The notes: generated from the letters alone by a model not told the origin. DNA of 64,000 bases from Hippasteria phrygiana (GCA_037893225.1 JAZGUH010000003.1:682001-746000), one strand, 5' to 3'. Numbered from the stretch's first letter, positions 54,511 through 64,000 are shown. Program-made: numbers and translations.

Positions 54511-54964
54511 ATATCGTCACCGTTTTCACGAACTGACACTCACGCGCACCTGGGTGTCAGTTCGTGAAACCGCGTACTGAGTAAATTTCGGTTTCACGAA
54601 CTGACACCCAGGTGTGCTCGCGCACATCGGGCACTGACTCGCTAGAGAAGACTTCGTTTTCACGAATTGACACGCAAGCATGTAGCGAAAATACCATTCC
54701 AAGAAAAATGCTCTAAAAGCTTTGACACGAATCTACTCCATCTGTATACTTGTGGGTTTACAGAAACATTGAACTAAAAACCTCTAAACTCGTGAAATTA
54801 AGAACGGTTTCATGCAGTTCGTGAAAATGAAAATGTGGTTAGCGCGCGCTCCCCTACTTGGGTGTCAGTTCGTGAAAACGGAAATTACTCTGTTCGGTAA
54901 AATACGCGCGCGCCCTGGCACTCACGCGCTAGAGAGTGTCAGTTCGTGGTGTTGGTGACGATAT
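54511..54964. mobile_element. 454-bp element built from CACGAACTGACAC motifs
   Basis: The termini ATATCGTCACC (54511) and GGTGACGATAT (ending 54964) are exact complements. Both ends carry CACGAACTGACACTC nearby. The core CACGAACTGACAC occurs six times: forward at 54527, 54595 and 54661 (AATTGACAC), reverse at 54554, 54862 and 54936. A partial copy is at 54814. The first two form a hairpin separated by 14 bp. No coding capacity. Superfamily unknown. Confidence 0.8.
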
Positions 54965-55188
54965 GTGCAAGCTTGTTTCTCACAAATAGTTACTGCCCAC
55001 ACTTGGTACATGTACGTACAATGCATGTGTTGATAGGCCAGGCACACAGTGCTCTTCACAACTGGCATGTGGAGAACTCAAAACTCTTTTTTGGGGGTGT
55101 GACGTCCCGCTCATTTCGCAAGGCTAGTCCAATTTAGAAAATATCCAAGTCGGAAATGTTGTGTCGTGGTACATGTAGTTTTTTCCTC
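54965..55188. other. No recognised feature
   Basis: Short unannotated gap. Confidence 0.3.
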
Positions 55189-55197
55189 CTATTGCAG

Positions 55198-55380
55198 AGC
55201 TGCCAACTCTCACTGATTTTGCGGACTAAGTTGTATTAATATTCAGGCAATAGCAGTTACAAAATACAGGTAAATTTTAAAATGTTCAATCCGGGAGATT
55301 TTTAAGTTGTGTCGGATGTTGGGAGATCGACCAATTTTCCCGGGAGTATTCCATAAAATCAGGGAGAGTTGGCAGCTGTG
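55198..55380. mobile_element. hAT-like MITE, AGCTGCCAACTCTC ends, 183 bp
   Basis: AGCTGCCAACTCTCACTGAT and ATCAGGGAGAGTTGGCAGCT are inverted with one mismatch. CTATTGCAG stands on both sides (55189-55197 and 55381-55389), an 8-9 bp target duplication that is still exact, so the insertion is fairly recent. Confidence 0.8.
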
Positions 55381-55389
55381 CTATTGCAG

Positions 55390-55795
55390 GAAATGATGTA
55401 CATTGCACATACATACATGTACATTCTGTTTAACATGTGTGCATGTAATTTCTACCATCATGTCGGTGGGACAGATTCTTTCATGGACTTCCCAAGCAAA
55501 TGTTATTCTGCCAACACCTGGGAATCTTATTTTCCTGCTAGACTGATTCTGATTCCATTCATACAGTATGTGTACCTGTACATGTATGTAACTCTCTTCA
55601 TGATCTCTTACAATTTTGTGGCATGTAAATTTTCGAATGTGTTTTTAAAATTAAACATCACTTCAAAGCATTTATATTTAGTGTTATATGACATTTGCAC
55701 CAATACAAACCCAGCTACATGTACATGGAATTTTAACTTTAAATTTATAATTGTCAGTGAAAACAATGTTAAGGCAGTTTTATTTAGTTAACACT
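55390..55795. other. No recognised gene
   Basis: The 140-codon frame 55369-55791 starts inside the MITE and has no domain, so it is not called. Confidence 0.35.
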
Positions 55796-55799
55796 TTAA

Positions 55800-55941
55800 C
55801 CCTAACCCTCCAGGGTATTTTGGCTAGAAACCCTGCCAGACGCATCAGATTGCATACTTTGTCACATTGACTTGTGTACAGAGTGCAGCAAGGTCAAGCT
55901 GTCACCACAGATGCACTGTGCTGTGTCTGGCAGGGTTAGGG
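55800..55941. mobile_element. piggyBac-like MITE, 142 bp
   Basis: TTAA at 55796-55799 and 55942-55945 flanks CCCTAACCCTCCAG ... CTGGCAGGGTTAGGG. Ends starting CCC inside a TTAA duplication are the pattern of piggyBac transposons. A second pair CCCTGCCAGACGC/GTCTGGCAGGG sits just inside. The telomere-like TTAGGGTTA is a side effect of these ends. Confidence 0.75.
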
Positions 55942-55945
55942 TTAA

Positions 55946-56289
55946 TGACAAAGATAGGATGTTTTATTTTACACTGGAAGAGCACTGTAAAAGTAGATTT
56001 GCAAATGGTGTGGACACGTTATCATGTGCAATTGTTTGTTCACTAGGGATAATTGTACATGCAGGTACATGTATGTTATAGTATGTTGAACTATCATGTT
56101 CACTTATTAGTGAAGACTCATGAGGTGGTACGTAAATGTTAAAGGTACAATGTACAATGTACATTGTACAACATCAGTGTTTTGAAGGACAGCATTTTTA
56201 ATTATTTAATTTGCTATAAAATTGACTCCTCACAAACACTACAAAAACACATTTGTGTACCCGACCCGAACCACACTAGTGTGTAAACA
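55946..56289. other. No gene; TACATTGTAC palindromes
   Basis: GTACAATGTACAATGTACAT followed by TGTAC at 56145-56170 is a long perfect palindromic stretch. Confidence 0.5.
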
Positions 56290-56455
56290 CCTTCAGTCGG
56301 GGACCTCCTATTTTCCTCCTACATTGTATATTGTTCACACTTTAACTTTTTGCACATGGTTTTCAAACGAGGACATTTCTCAATTGGGGACCTTACTGTC
56401 CTCTATTGTAAAAGTACCCCCATTGAATGCAAAAACAAACCCAAACCAAAAACTA
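56290..56455 (+). repeat. Dispersed repeat, copy at right of window
   Basis: GGTTTTCAAACGAGGACATT, GTCCTCTATTGTAAAAG and AATGCAAAAACAAACCC match 1090-1262 in order. Confidence 0.5.
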
Positions 56456-57010
56456 AAAACTGCTTCCCTTACCCAGCTAAAAAGCTGTGATTTTGATTTT
56501 GATTTTTGCCATTTCTTTTATTTCATTCCATTTCATTCCAGATGTTGTTTATAAGCAGTTACACATAGTACCCGATAGCAAACACTCTAGGGCTGGTGTT
56601 TATAAAGCACACTAAATACCAGAGCGAACACTCAGCTTACAATCAAACAACCTGCTGAATATTTTGCAACCACACTGCTTCTGCATAAAGTAACCACTAT
56701 CTGAAATAATATAACAGGAATCAGGAAGTACTTTTATTGGACAGCTACATGTACAATGTACATTGACTTGGATGACAACATTTAGAACCTGACGACGTTT
56801 AAAAAAAAGCAGAAAACTCTTATGCATGCAGAAATAGGCCAGGATGTGAAGTTGATCGAGCTGGTAATTTTCCCATTTAAAAAACAAAGAGAATATGCTT
56901 ACAAAAATGTACTGTTTAAATTTACAATGCATTCCTTCATCTACATGTAGGTTTGTAAGGTCAGTTTCACAGACCTTCTCAGCAGAGAAATATTCCTCAG
57001 CAAAAAATAG
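56456..57010. other. No recognised gene
   Basis: A 184-codon minus-strand frame (56612-57166) spans into the next element and has no recognisable domain. Confidence 0.35.
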
Positions 57011-57220
57011 GCCAGTTCGGTATTTGAACTGTGCATGTGCACAATGACATTTTATCCCGAATGACCCGCGTGACCTAACGCGCGCGTGTGAACGCAAAAG
57101 GTGGTCGCACAATGCGCACGTGTTAAATTCAATCAGAATGGGCGTTCGCGTAACATGGCGTGACATTACGTCAGCAATTTTATCCCAAATAACCTTTGAC
57201 CTTTGCGATACCGAACTGGC
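57011..57220. mobile_element. GCCAGTTCGGTAT inverted-repeat element, 210 bp
   Basis: GCCAGTTCGGTAT (57011-57023) and ATACCGAACTGGC (57208-57220) are exact complements. TTTATCCCRAAT occurs in both arms. TA lies just outside both ends within two bases. A half copy is at 46715-46810. Confidence 0.75.
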
Positions 57221-57336
57221 TTATTGGCTTGCTGGGCAAAACTTAAACGGACACCCAGGCCTAAGCATTTTGGCTGACAACCGGATGATTCTAAGCAAGC
57301 TTGTGTACATTTCAGTGAAATCGCCCCAGATCATTT

Positions 57337-57339
<3 letters not shown>

Positions 57340-57373
<34 letters not shown>
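57340..57373. repeat. (TAA)n microsatellite
   Basis: About eleven TAA/ATA units directly before the repeat at 57375. Confidence 0.9.
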
Positions 57374-57374
<1 letters not shown>

Positions 57375-57665
57375 CTGTTAATGGTCCCTTAAGGAGACAT
57401 TTTGTCATCATTCTTATTACCTTAAGGAGACTAGTGACATTAGGGAGACATTGAAATGTCTCCCTAATGTCACAGCCCCTTTAAATATTGAGAATTTTAC
57501 TGTCGGAACTGGGTTGTATCGATAGAGGATGGTCCAAAACATAAATATACCAAAATTCGTTGGGGTAGGATAAGGGGAAAGTTGGGTTAGGTTACATTAA
57601 AGTCGGAAAAAAAGTTGTGCACAAGTCTATGGGAAAGTCTCCCTAATGACCCATCGCCGGTAATT
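57375..57665 (+). repeat. Dispersed repeat with perfect GGGAGAC hairpin, copy B
   Basis: Same order of words as 30922-31205. The hairpin here has a 19-bp perfect stem: GTGACATTAGGGAGACATT at 57434-57452 and its complement at 57455-57473, with a 2-nt gap. Outer ends AAGGAGACATTTTGTCATCA and AGTCTCCCTAATGACCCATC are weakly inverted. Confidence 0.8.
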
Positions 57666-58171
57666 ATAATAATTATTATTATTTTTAAAAGTGTCTTCCA
57701 TGTAAAAATCACATCGCAAAGCACTGCACAATCATTAGCTTTAAAATTACATAAATCAAAATATAAAAGCTAAATGAAACACACTTTTGACAAAATTATG
57801 AGAAAATGAAAAAAAATTGGGTATCTTTTCACGCACTGTACTCCTTGTACATATACGTTCGAGGACAAAAGGAGAAAGAAAAAACAAAGGAATCTTTCTT
57901 GTCCTCAGGAGTCGGGTCTTTTCCTAAAATCAGTCCTCGGACGTAAAAATACGTGCTTAGTCTATGGGTGTTTTATATTAAAGGAACAATAGGAAACACA
58001 AAGCATTGTCCTCAGTAGTACAGGAAAACACGACTGTGTGTACATATTGACACGCTATTCACAATACAAAGTATTCCCACCTATAGATTATTACACCCTT
58101 AACGGTCATAAAGTAACAATGGAATGGCATTGCTGATGGTCCCCCAAGTGAAATGGAGGAGGTCAATACAA
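57666..58171. other. No recognised feature
   Basis: TAAT/ATTATT simple sequence near 57660-57690, then nothing supported. Confidence 0.35.
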
Positions 58172-58640
58172 GAGCAAGTTCGATCAAGGACCAATGGTTA
58201 ACTAGTGGTTGGTTCGTGACGTACATAGCGCATGAGCACTGAAGTTGAAGTGCGAACGACTCTAGTCGATATTTGCTGAGTATATCAACATATCTCACAA
58301 GTGGTGACGTGTGCCTCAGACGATTGTGGACGAACAGTACTCAAAATTTATTATTTCAAAGAAAGACAAAGTAACAAAAAAAGGAATATTCTGAAAATGA
58401 AATTATCGTTCACTGCTGCTGAATATTTACGTTTGTTTTTCCGCCATTTTTCTGAAAGCTGGTCCTCTCTGCACTGTGCTATTAAAAACGGCTATTGGTA
58501 CAATGTAACCAGCGATGCGGCCCACCTCGGTAGGCTGGTCGTGAATCGTCGACTAGACTAGTCCAACCATCGTCGACTAGCGTGCGTTCGATCAGAGTTA
58601 GTCGAACTGTGGTTAACTATAGTCCGTGATCGAACTTGCT
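58172..58640 (+). mobile_element. 469-bp GAGCAAGTTCGA element
   Basis: GAGCAAGTTCGATCAAGGAC and GTCCGTGATCGAACTTGCT are inverted ends. Flanks ACAA and CCAA match at three of four positions. Same terminal motif as the 503-bp elements at 28197 and 42073, but the interior is different (GGTTAACTA and TAGTCGAC words). A sister subfamily. Confidence 0.75.
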
Positions 58641-59108
58641 CCAAGTTGCAACATCTAAAGGTTGACTTTACTTTTCGGCCTGCAAAATGAATATGTGACA
58701 TGGCACCACGAAACGGGTGGAAAGTAGCAAAAGTTAAAAACTGAAATAACATGCATTAAATGTGCATTTGATGTACATGTATAAAATAGTGTGTTGCTGT
58801 AGCTCATTCATAGACCCCACTGTCATCTTTTTAAGTTGTTATACAGTCTTGACCCCAGAGTTGTAACGAGTCACTGAATTTTGTGACCCGAGTCGAGTCA
58901 AGTCATTAGGTCAAGAAAGTCGAGTCGAGTCATAAATATTTTTCGCTCTCTCTGGAAAAGGGCTTCAGAGGCAAAATGGGGTTAGGGTAATTTTTCTGGA
59001 TCTGAGAAAAATGAGGATTTTGGCAGAGAATTCTTAACTACACGAATACAAAGGAATGTCCACACTGCGTATGTGAAACAGAGCTCTGTGTGTGTGTGAG
59101 TATGTATA
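58641..59108. other. No recognised feature
   Basis: The repeated GAGTCGAGTCA words at 58893-58935 form a short degenerate tandem stretch. Nothing else. Confidence 0.4.
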
Positions 59109-59268
59109 TACCGGCAATCGTGGACTAGGGACAAAAGGTTAGGTCATAGACAAAGGGTCCACGTTTGACCGAATGTCCACGATTGAAAATCGTGTACAAA
59201 ACCAATATGAGGTCTTCCGAAAAAGTATAAACAAAAGAGGAACAATGAGACGTCCACGATTGCAGGTA
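59109..59268. mobile_element. TA-flanked MITE with AATCGTGGAC ends
   Basis: TACCGGCAATCGTGGAC (59109-59125) and GTCCACGATTGCAGGTA (59252-59268) are inverted with one mismatch. GTCCACGATTG recurs inside at 59175-59186. TA at the edges suggests a Tc1/mariner relation. Confidence 0.65.
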
Positions 59269-59269
59269 T

Positions 59270-59729
59270 TTACACGACTGGGTGTGTGTGTGTGTGTGTG
59301 TGCGGAATGTCACATTGGAAAGCTCATAACTTACAAGTGTATCTAATGCTAATAAATTAGCAATTCAATTTGAGCATGTATAATTTCTCAGGGCGATATG
59401 CCCCCAAAATTATGGACATGTAGCAGCTTTGATTTTATAACATTTCATGAGAATGGTATTGGTAAAATTCAGTAAGGGCGAAAGACAAAACCCTGCATGT
59501 CCCCCTGGCTTTTTAATTGAACTGTCAAAAAAACTTGAAAAGTCCAAAATACCCTCATCTCGTAGCAACTGTTACCATACAAACTACAATGTACATGTAC
59601 AATGTACATGTACGTACCCAGGGGGGTATGGGAATGGGGACATGGGATGGAGTCTCTCCCATCACCCGAGGCTTGTGCACCCCCACCCCCCAACTGGAGA
59701 TCTACAATAAGCCATTTGTGAGTTAATAT
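59270..59729. other. No gene; GT run and ACATGTAC palindromes
   Basis: (GT)n at 59281-59302. ATGTACATGTACAATGTACA at 59590 is followed by CCCAGGGGGG. No exon supported. Confidence 0.45.
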
Positions 59730-60405
59730 ACAAATAATGAATGTTTATGAGTGCGATGGTAAGAATAGTTTCATGAGGTGACAGATGGAATGTTCCATTC
59801 CACGAGGCAAAGCCGAGTGCAATGGGACATTCCATCTGTCACCGAAACATTCATTAATTGTTTTATACAACGCCTGAATAAATCAGACAGATTGCATGCA
59901 TGGATTTCAGGGTGTACAACGTGCCGTTTACCTTCTCAGTCCCGCATAAAACCGCGACAAAAAGTGGTCCACTTCCGAATCAGTTAAAGCTTTGTTGTTC
60001 AGCTGCGTGTCTTGCAAATTCTTCTAATCGTTTGACTGCATATTTAATTTGTCTCTTTGTGTTAGCAGCGTCAGCATCGAGTAACAAGTTCCAATATTTC
60101 GTCGTCTGTTAGGAAAACAAACCGCGATTCGGAAACACCGTCCGCCATTTTGTGTGAATGACAGCCTAGACTGGTCCCCATACATTTGAAGTCCGAAGGA
60201 CAACAGAGGGACCAGGAACCAGTCCAATGACAGACGTGTTGTGGCTGCGGGGAAGTTCTATCAAATGCGTATACCGTTTGATAGAACCATGTGATAGAAC
60301 TTTTTGGCGGTGCGGGTTTGCGTCGTGCGATGGGACAAATAATTTAATGCACGTGATTGACGATCTACCAATCGGATGGCTGGGATTTATTCAGGTGTTG
60401 TATAA
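59730..60405 (-). mobile_element. Recombinase-exon element, copy 2 (reversed)
   Basis: 676 bp, the reverse orientation of 16581-17261 with all parts in the same order: long hairpin (59730-59862, one arm shortened), arm TTATACAACGCCTGAATAAA (59863), decayed exon (59932-60148), GTTCTATCAAA hairpin (60255-60290) and arm ending GGTGTTGTATAA (60405). Here it is not enclosed by CAGTGGAAC ends, so it moves or was copied independently of the TA transposon. The interval 60160-60225 is not present in copy 1. Confidence 0.75.
59932..60148 (-). pseudogene. Decayed recombinase first exon, copy 2
   Basis: From ATG at 60148 the minus strand gives MADGVSESRFVFLTDDEILELV, then loses frame at an extra base before GATGCTGACGC. 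It recovers NTKRQIKYAVKRLEEFARHA in another frame and shifts again near GCTGAACAACAAAGC. The last part, CACTTTTTGTCGCGGTTTTA, and AGAAG|GTAAAC match the donor end of copy 1. Two frameshifts make it non-functional. Where it can be aligned the protein is highly similar to copy 1, so it decayed recently or the reading frame was once selected. Confidence 0.75.
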
Positions 60406-60752
60406 ATTTGAATAACATCTGGTACACTGACGTGCTCAAAATGCTTTGCACATTTTAACTTTGAATTCTCTAGACCAAAGAGACTGTTACTACAATGTAT
60501 ATGACGTGATTCGGGGCAAGCCTTATGCTAGCAACCCCCAGCTCCGGAATGGTCTGGTGTTTTTGTGCCATTCTCACCCATTGTGAACAATGTATTGGTG
60601 CTAAGCGTCTCTTACGTATGTACATGTATGCAAGAGCTTGCCCCGAATCATGTGATATAGCAACAGTGTCTTTGGTCTGGGGAATTCAAAGTTAAAATGT
60701 GGCAAGCGTTTTTCGGTTTGGAGCAAGTCAGTGTACCAGATGTTATTCAAAT
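60406..60752. mobile_element. TAACATCTGGTACACTGAC fold-back element, copy 2
   Basis: The ends ATTTGAATAACATCTGGTAC and GTACCAGATGTTATTCAAAT are exact complements. The interior matches 14038-14580 without the nested insertion; the empty site is GGTCTGGTGT at 60551. It directly abuts the recombinase-exon element at 60405/60406. Confidence 0.85.
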
Positions 60753-61519
60753 TTAACTCGCAAATGGCTTATTGTATATAAAAGCACATAAAAAGTCAAG
60801 CCTGTTGCACTTTCTGTCTGACATGCCCCTCCCCCAAGAAAATTGATGCTCTCCAGGTGCCCCCCCCCCCCCCCCCCCAATGATTAGACCCTAGTTTGCC
60901 AGGGATACGAATATACAAATAGACACTCCAAGGCTGTACAACTTCAGAGTGTCACCTTTGTGGATCCATGTCAGAAAAATCTGTAGGAAGAGCTAAATAC
61001 AGTCTAATGACATTGCTGGCATGTGCCCTGGCATGTGTGCAGTAGACATTTCTACAAGGACTTGACTGCATAATGACTCATTGATTGAGTGGAGATAGAG
61101 TGTGTTGTACGTATGTAAATTCCCATCACTAGTCTGGTATGATTAAACAGTGCTTCACTTCCTACAGGTTTCCGGTTGGCCTCTGCTGTGCAGGGTATTC
61201 ATTTATCATACATTGCATTAAACACAAAACAGCCAAATATTGGCTACAACAACACGTAGTTTTTGTGTCAAATTTCCTTTTCATTGGATTGTGGCCTCAC
61301 ATGGCACATACATCGTTAGTTCACCCTGGGTTCATTTAGATGTGTATTAACTCTGGAGTAGACCCATTGTGGAATCGGCACGAGTTTGCATTGAACTTGT
61401 GCATATCTGTGACGTAGAGTGTACATTGTTGGAGTGGTGGGTAACGTGGCACATGTTGAACCAGGCGCACTTTTACGGCCCGTTTGTTTCACATACACAA
61501 ATGTACATGTACATTGTGT
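60753..61519. other. No gene; poly-C tract
   Basis: A run of about 20 C lies at 60859-60878. No exon or element ends otherwise. Confidence 0.4.
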
Positions 61520-61520
61520 A

Positions 61521-61628
61521 GATCTTGATCAGTGATCCGTACGTTGGTTCACACAGCAGATCCCACTAGTACATGTACATGTACATGTAGACGGAGCGAA
61601 CCAGCGGTAGGATCACTGATCGAGATCT
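61521..61628. repeat. Hairpin AGATCTTGATCAGTGATCC
   Basis: AGATCTTGATCAGTGATCC (61521-61539) pairs with GGATCACTGATCGAGATCT (61610-61628), 18 of 19. The loop contains four overlapping GTACATGTAC words. Confidence 0.7.
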
Positions 61629-62120
61629 TGATCAGTGTGAAACAAACACTTGAGTTTTTGCTCTTGCACCTTGCCTGCATAGTAGTTTTACCCCGAAATT
61701 GTACAGAAAGTGAAATTCTGGCGAGTTTGAAATATCTGTGCCTATAAATCTGTATTTTATTGACTTGTTTCAAAGTTACGAGGAAAAATGTTTAATTTCC
61801 CGATTTTCATTTTTTTTGTGCATGGTGATTCCTTTTAAAAACTGCACTAAAAAAAAGTCAGAAAATTATTTTCTGCCAAACAAGAAACTGGGTATGTGAA
61901 AGAAGGTGATAGTGATGAATTGTAATTTGTCAACTTTAAAACAATCGGAAGTGTTGAAATTTGTTCAAGTGTCCCTCGTTAGAGGACCGTCGGCCAAACG
62001 TTGTGCCTATTTTCCAGACATCACATTTCTGACTTCTGGACTTAATTTCAAGGTACAAAAAAAAAAACTCACATAATTCGTGTGTACAATGTAGCATGCG
62101 CGCATAGTTCCAAGCATGCA
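61629..62120. other. No recognised feature
   Basis: Nothing supported. Confidence 0.3.
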
Positions 62121-62880
62121 CACGTGGTGTATGGGGTAATTGAGGCTGAAAAAGCTGACATTTTTGCCCCATTGAACCAATGTTTTTTTGGTGCTACGAC
62201 ACACCCTTTTTTGGCGATTTTGTACTATAGATTTATAGTAAATTACATACAGCAGGGATATCACATTTTTGCATCAAGTATGCCAACTTTGAGAAGAGCT
62301 AGGAAGCAAACAAAAAATATTATACCTGTAATTTTGTGATATTATGTAGAAACATGTTGGGATATAATTTTCATCCAAGTTCATCTCAAGGTCATGTGAT
62401 CCACAATGTCTAATTCAATGTCAAAGTAAAGGTCAAAAGGTCATCAAACTCCAAATTGCCCGGACATGTACATCAACAAGCACGAATTCGTGCAGGAGCC
62501 ACGTCGTCCACCCACGTCGTCCACCCATCATGTTGAGCCATGTACATGTACATGTTGTAGTGCCCTCTTCTGTTGATCCGTGTCGCGAAAACAAACATTA
62601 ACAACAACAACAACGCTGAGCGCTTATAGAGCCCCGTCTGCGATGCGACGTGGCTAAAAATACACAAAATGTAATGGCAAATTTGGATTGCTTTTGGCAA
62701 TTACCTTTCCAAAGACACCAATATCAACAGATTAGGCCCACTGGTTACAGAGATACTTGTATGGTCATTTGAAAAATCGCCAAAAAAAGGGCATACCCTA
62801 GCACAAAAACTGTTGGTCCGGTGGGGGCTAAAACTTGAAATTTCAGCATTTTCAACCTCAATTACCTCATACACCAAATT
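62121..62880. mobile_element. Fold-back element with about 110-bp arms
   Basis: The left arm 62121-62225 (GTGTATGGGGTAATTGAGGC ... TTTTTTGGCGATTTTGTA) is the reverse complement, at roughly 75 percent, of 62765-62880 (ATTTGAAAAATCGCC ... CCTCAATTACCTCATACACC). The 540-bp centre has no coding sequence and contains (AAC)n at 62600-62615. Confidence 0.65.
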
Positions 62881-63280
62881 TGAGCCAATTTGAAGGGGTG
62901 AGGTTAAAATTTTCACTTTTTGGGGGATGATTTGACACGGAATGACTCAACAGTGGTAAAGGACATGTACATGTCTCCTGTCACATGTCTCCTGCCACCA
63001 GCGTCTTAAAAGATAAATATACTGTACCCTTAAAAACAGATGGACGTTAACGTTGAATACGGATGACGGCCATGGCTGCGGTTTGAAGAAAAAAAAGACC
63101 ACCTGGCCTTTTGTCGTCTATACGCACATTCTTGTGTCGATCCATTGTTTGCCTATTGTTTGCATTACGCTTAGCTGCACAAGACCGTATTGGCATACCG
63201 GCACCCCATTAATAACAGACGGTCAGAATAGACTAAATTGTCACATTGAAAACTCGTTGGTAAATGATGATGCTTGAAGA
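62881..63280. other. No recognised feature
   Basis: CATGTCTCCTGTCA is repeated at 62968 and 62983. Otherwise nothing. Confidence 0.35.
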
Positions 63281-63282
63281 TT

Positions 63283-63545
63283 ACCCTGCTGAATCCAACA
63301 GGATCCAACTATTTGATATTCCCGTTGGACCCTGTTGGATTGAGCAGCTAACTCATAGTGCTACAATCCCGTTGGATTGAGCAGGCAAAAAAAAATATGT
63401 CACAGTTGGATTCTGTTGGATTTAGCAGGCAAGTCATTTTTTATTTTTTGTTTAGGTACCCAACAACTTGGCATGTTGGACTGCGTTGGATTGAGCAGGA
63501 AACTCATATGAGTCACCGTTGGACTCTGTTGGATTTAGCAGGGTA
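63283..63545. mobile_element. GTTGGATT-AGCAG repeat element with inverted ends
   Basis: The left end ACCCTGCTGAATCCAACAGG, ATCCAAC and right end GTTGGACTCTGTTGGATTTA, GCAGGGT are inverted. Between them, TGTTGGATTNAGCAG occurs four more times in forward orientation (63336, 63372, 63414, 63486 regions), often with AACTCATA or AAGTCAT after it. The element lies between two direct repeats of about 38 bp (63243-63280 and 63614-63652). Confidence 0.65.
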
Positions 63546-64000
63546 GTCCTGGTGAACCATTAGGGGGTTAGGGTTTTATTTAACAGCCAGCCAGAAAGGA
63601 ACGAAATTACCACAATGGAAACTTGTTGGTATAAATTATGATACTTGAAGAAGACTGCGTTGGGGAATTCAAAAGGCATTTATTTTTGTAGGATTTCCTG
63701 TTGTTCCTGGTAACTTTGGAGAGCCCCAGACCAGCCTAGATAGAGCAGACAATTGAAAGCTGTAATGTTGACATTGTACTTGTCCTCATAGAAGTGTACA
63801 AGTAGGATGTGGTCGTACATGGAGGAAGTACAACAAATAATATTGCCTGGTTCTTGACTTGTGTTTAATGCTGATCACTGTAATAGATGAAGCTGATAAT
63901 GTTAGTGCAGAACTGCTAAAATACGATGTACAATGTACAATGTACATGTACTGCGTGTTAAAAACAAATTTCTACTTTTCTTTTTTTTTAATAACTTTAA
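63546..64000. other. No recognised gene
   Basis: It includes the second copy of the 38-bp flank repeat at 63614-63652 and GTACAATGTACAATGTACAT at 63928. The window ends in AT-rich sequence. Confidence 0.35.

Noticed and set aside
55796..55945. Interstitial telomere repeat
   Set aside because: The TTAGGG-like words are explained by the inverted ends of a TTAA-flanked element; there is no tandem array.
56612..57166. 184-codon minus-strand frame
   Set aside because: Runs across the GCCAGTTCGGTAT element and has no domain character.
1..64000. CRISPR array, prokaryotic operon or phage
   Set aside because: The tandem arrays have no spacers, there are no prokaryote-like gene runs, and splice sites, SINE heads and MITEs mark animal DNA.

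Overview
This is eukaryotic, gene-poor DNA from an animal genome, most likely a marine invertebrate deuterostome. The guess rests on the frequent AGGCCTA-type words, AACC-rich simple sequence, many small inverted-repeat transposons and long poly-G/poly-C tracts. It is an impression of style, not a phylogenetic placement (an echinoderm would be my first guess). I see no operons, rRNA genes, CRISPR arrays or intact long genes. Most open frames are chance frames or by-products of tandem repeats.

Host coding sequence is almost absent. The one convincing host exon is a 120-nt EGF-like domain exon (42689-42808, + strand), phase 1 at both ends, with an AG acceptor and a GT donor. It implies that at least part of the window is intron of a multi-domain extracellular or membrane protein gene. 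A weaker candidate is a short first coding exon at 48196-48236.

The rest is a dense, nested transposon landscape. 0-13 kb: miniature inverted-repeat elements (186-416; 6524-7098 with TTAA ends; a hAT-like 688-bp element at 8079-8766 with an 8-bp target duplication; 10218-10447; 11665-11940) and a coding-phase minisatellite (2143-2400). 13-18 kb: a mariner-type transposase C-terminal fragment between 171-bp inverted arms (13292-14035), a fold-back element with a smaller element nested in it (14038-14580), and a TA-flanked element (16530-17539) that contains a second element carrying the first exon of a Crypton-type tyrosine recombinase gene. 20.8-22.2 kb: a cluster of tRNA-like SINE heads, two of them in the arms of a large inverted repeat. 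27-35 kb: nested TTAA and 4-bp-duplication elements, plus a permuted repeat pair. 36.7-45.8 kb: two copies of a roughly 2.5-kb element with 10-bp subterminal arrays (36731-39330 and 43219-45738). Between them lie a TA-flanked pogo-like element of 2,769 bp (39837-42605), which keeps transposase HTH and PHD-finger remnants, and the EGF exon. 46-64 kb: many small inverted-repeat elements, including a piggyBac-like one and one built from a repeated CACGAACTGACAC motif, a LINE-like 3-prime tail, a decayed second copy of the recombinase-exon element (59730-60405), and conspicuous enrichment of TACATGTA-type palindromes.

The strongest candidates for something under-described are: the two-copy element that carries a recombinase first exon with its splice donor next to a long hairpin; the large element with 10-bp subterminal arrays and internal repeats rich in ATGGCG words; and the CACGAACTGACAC element.
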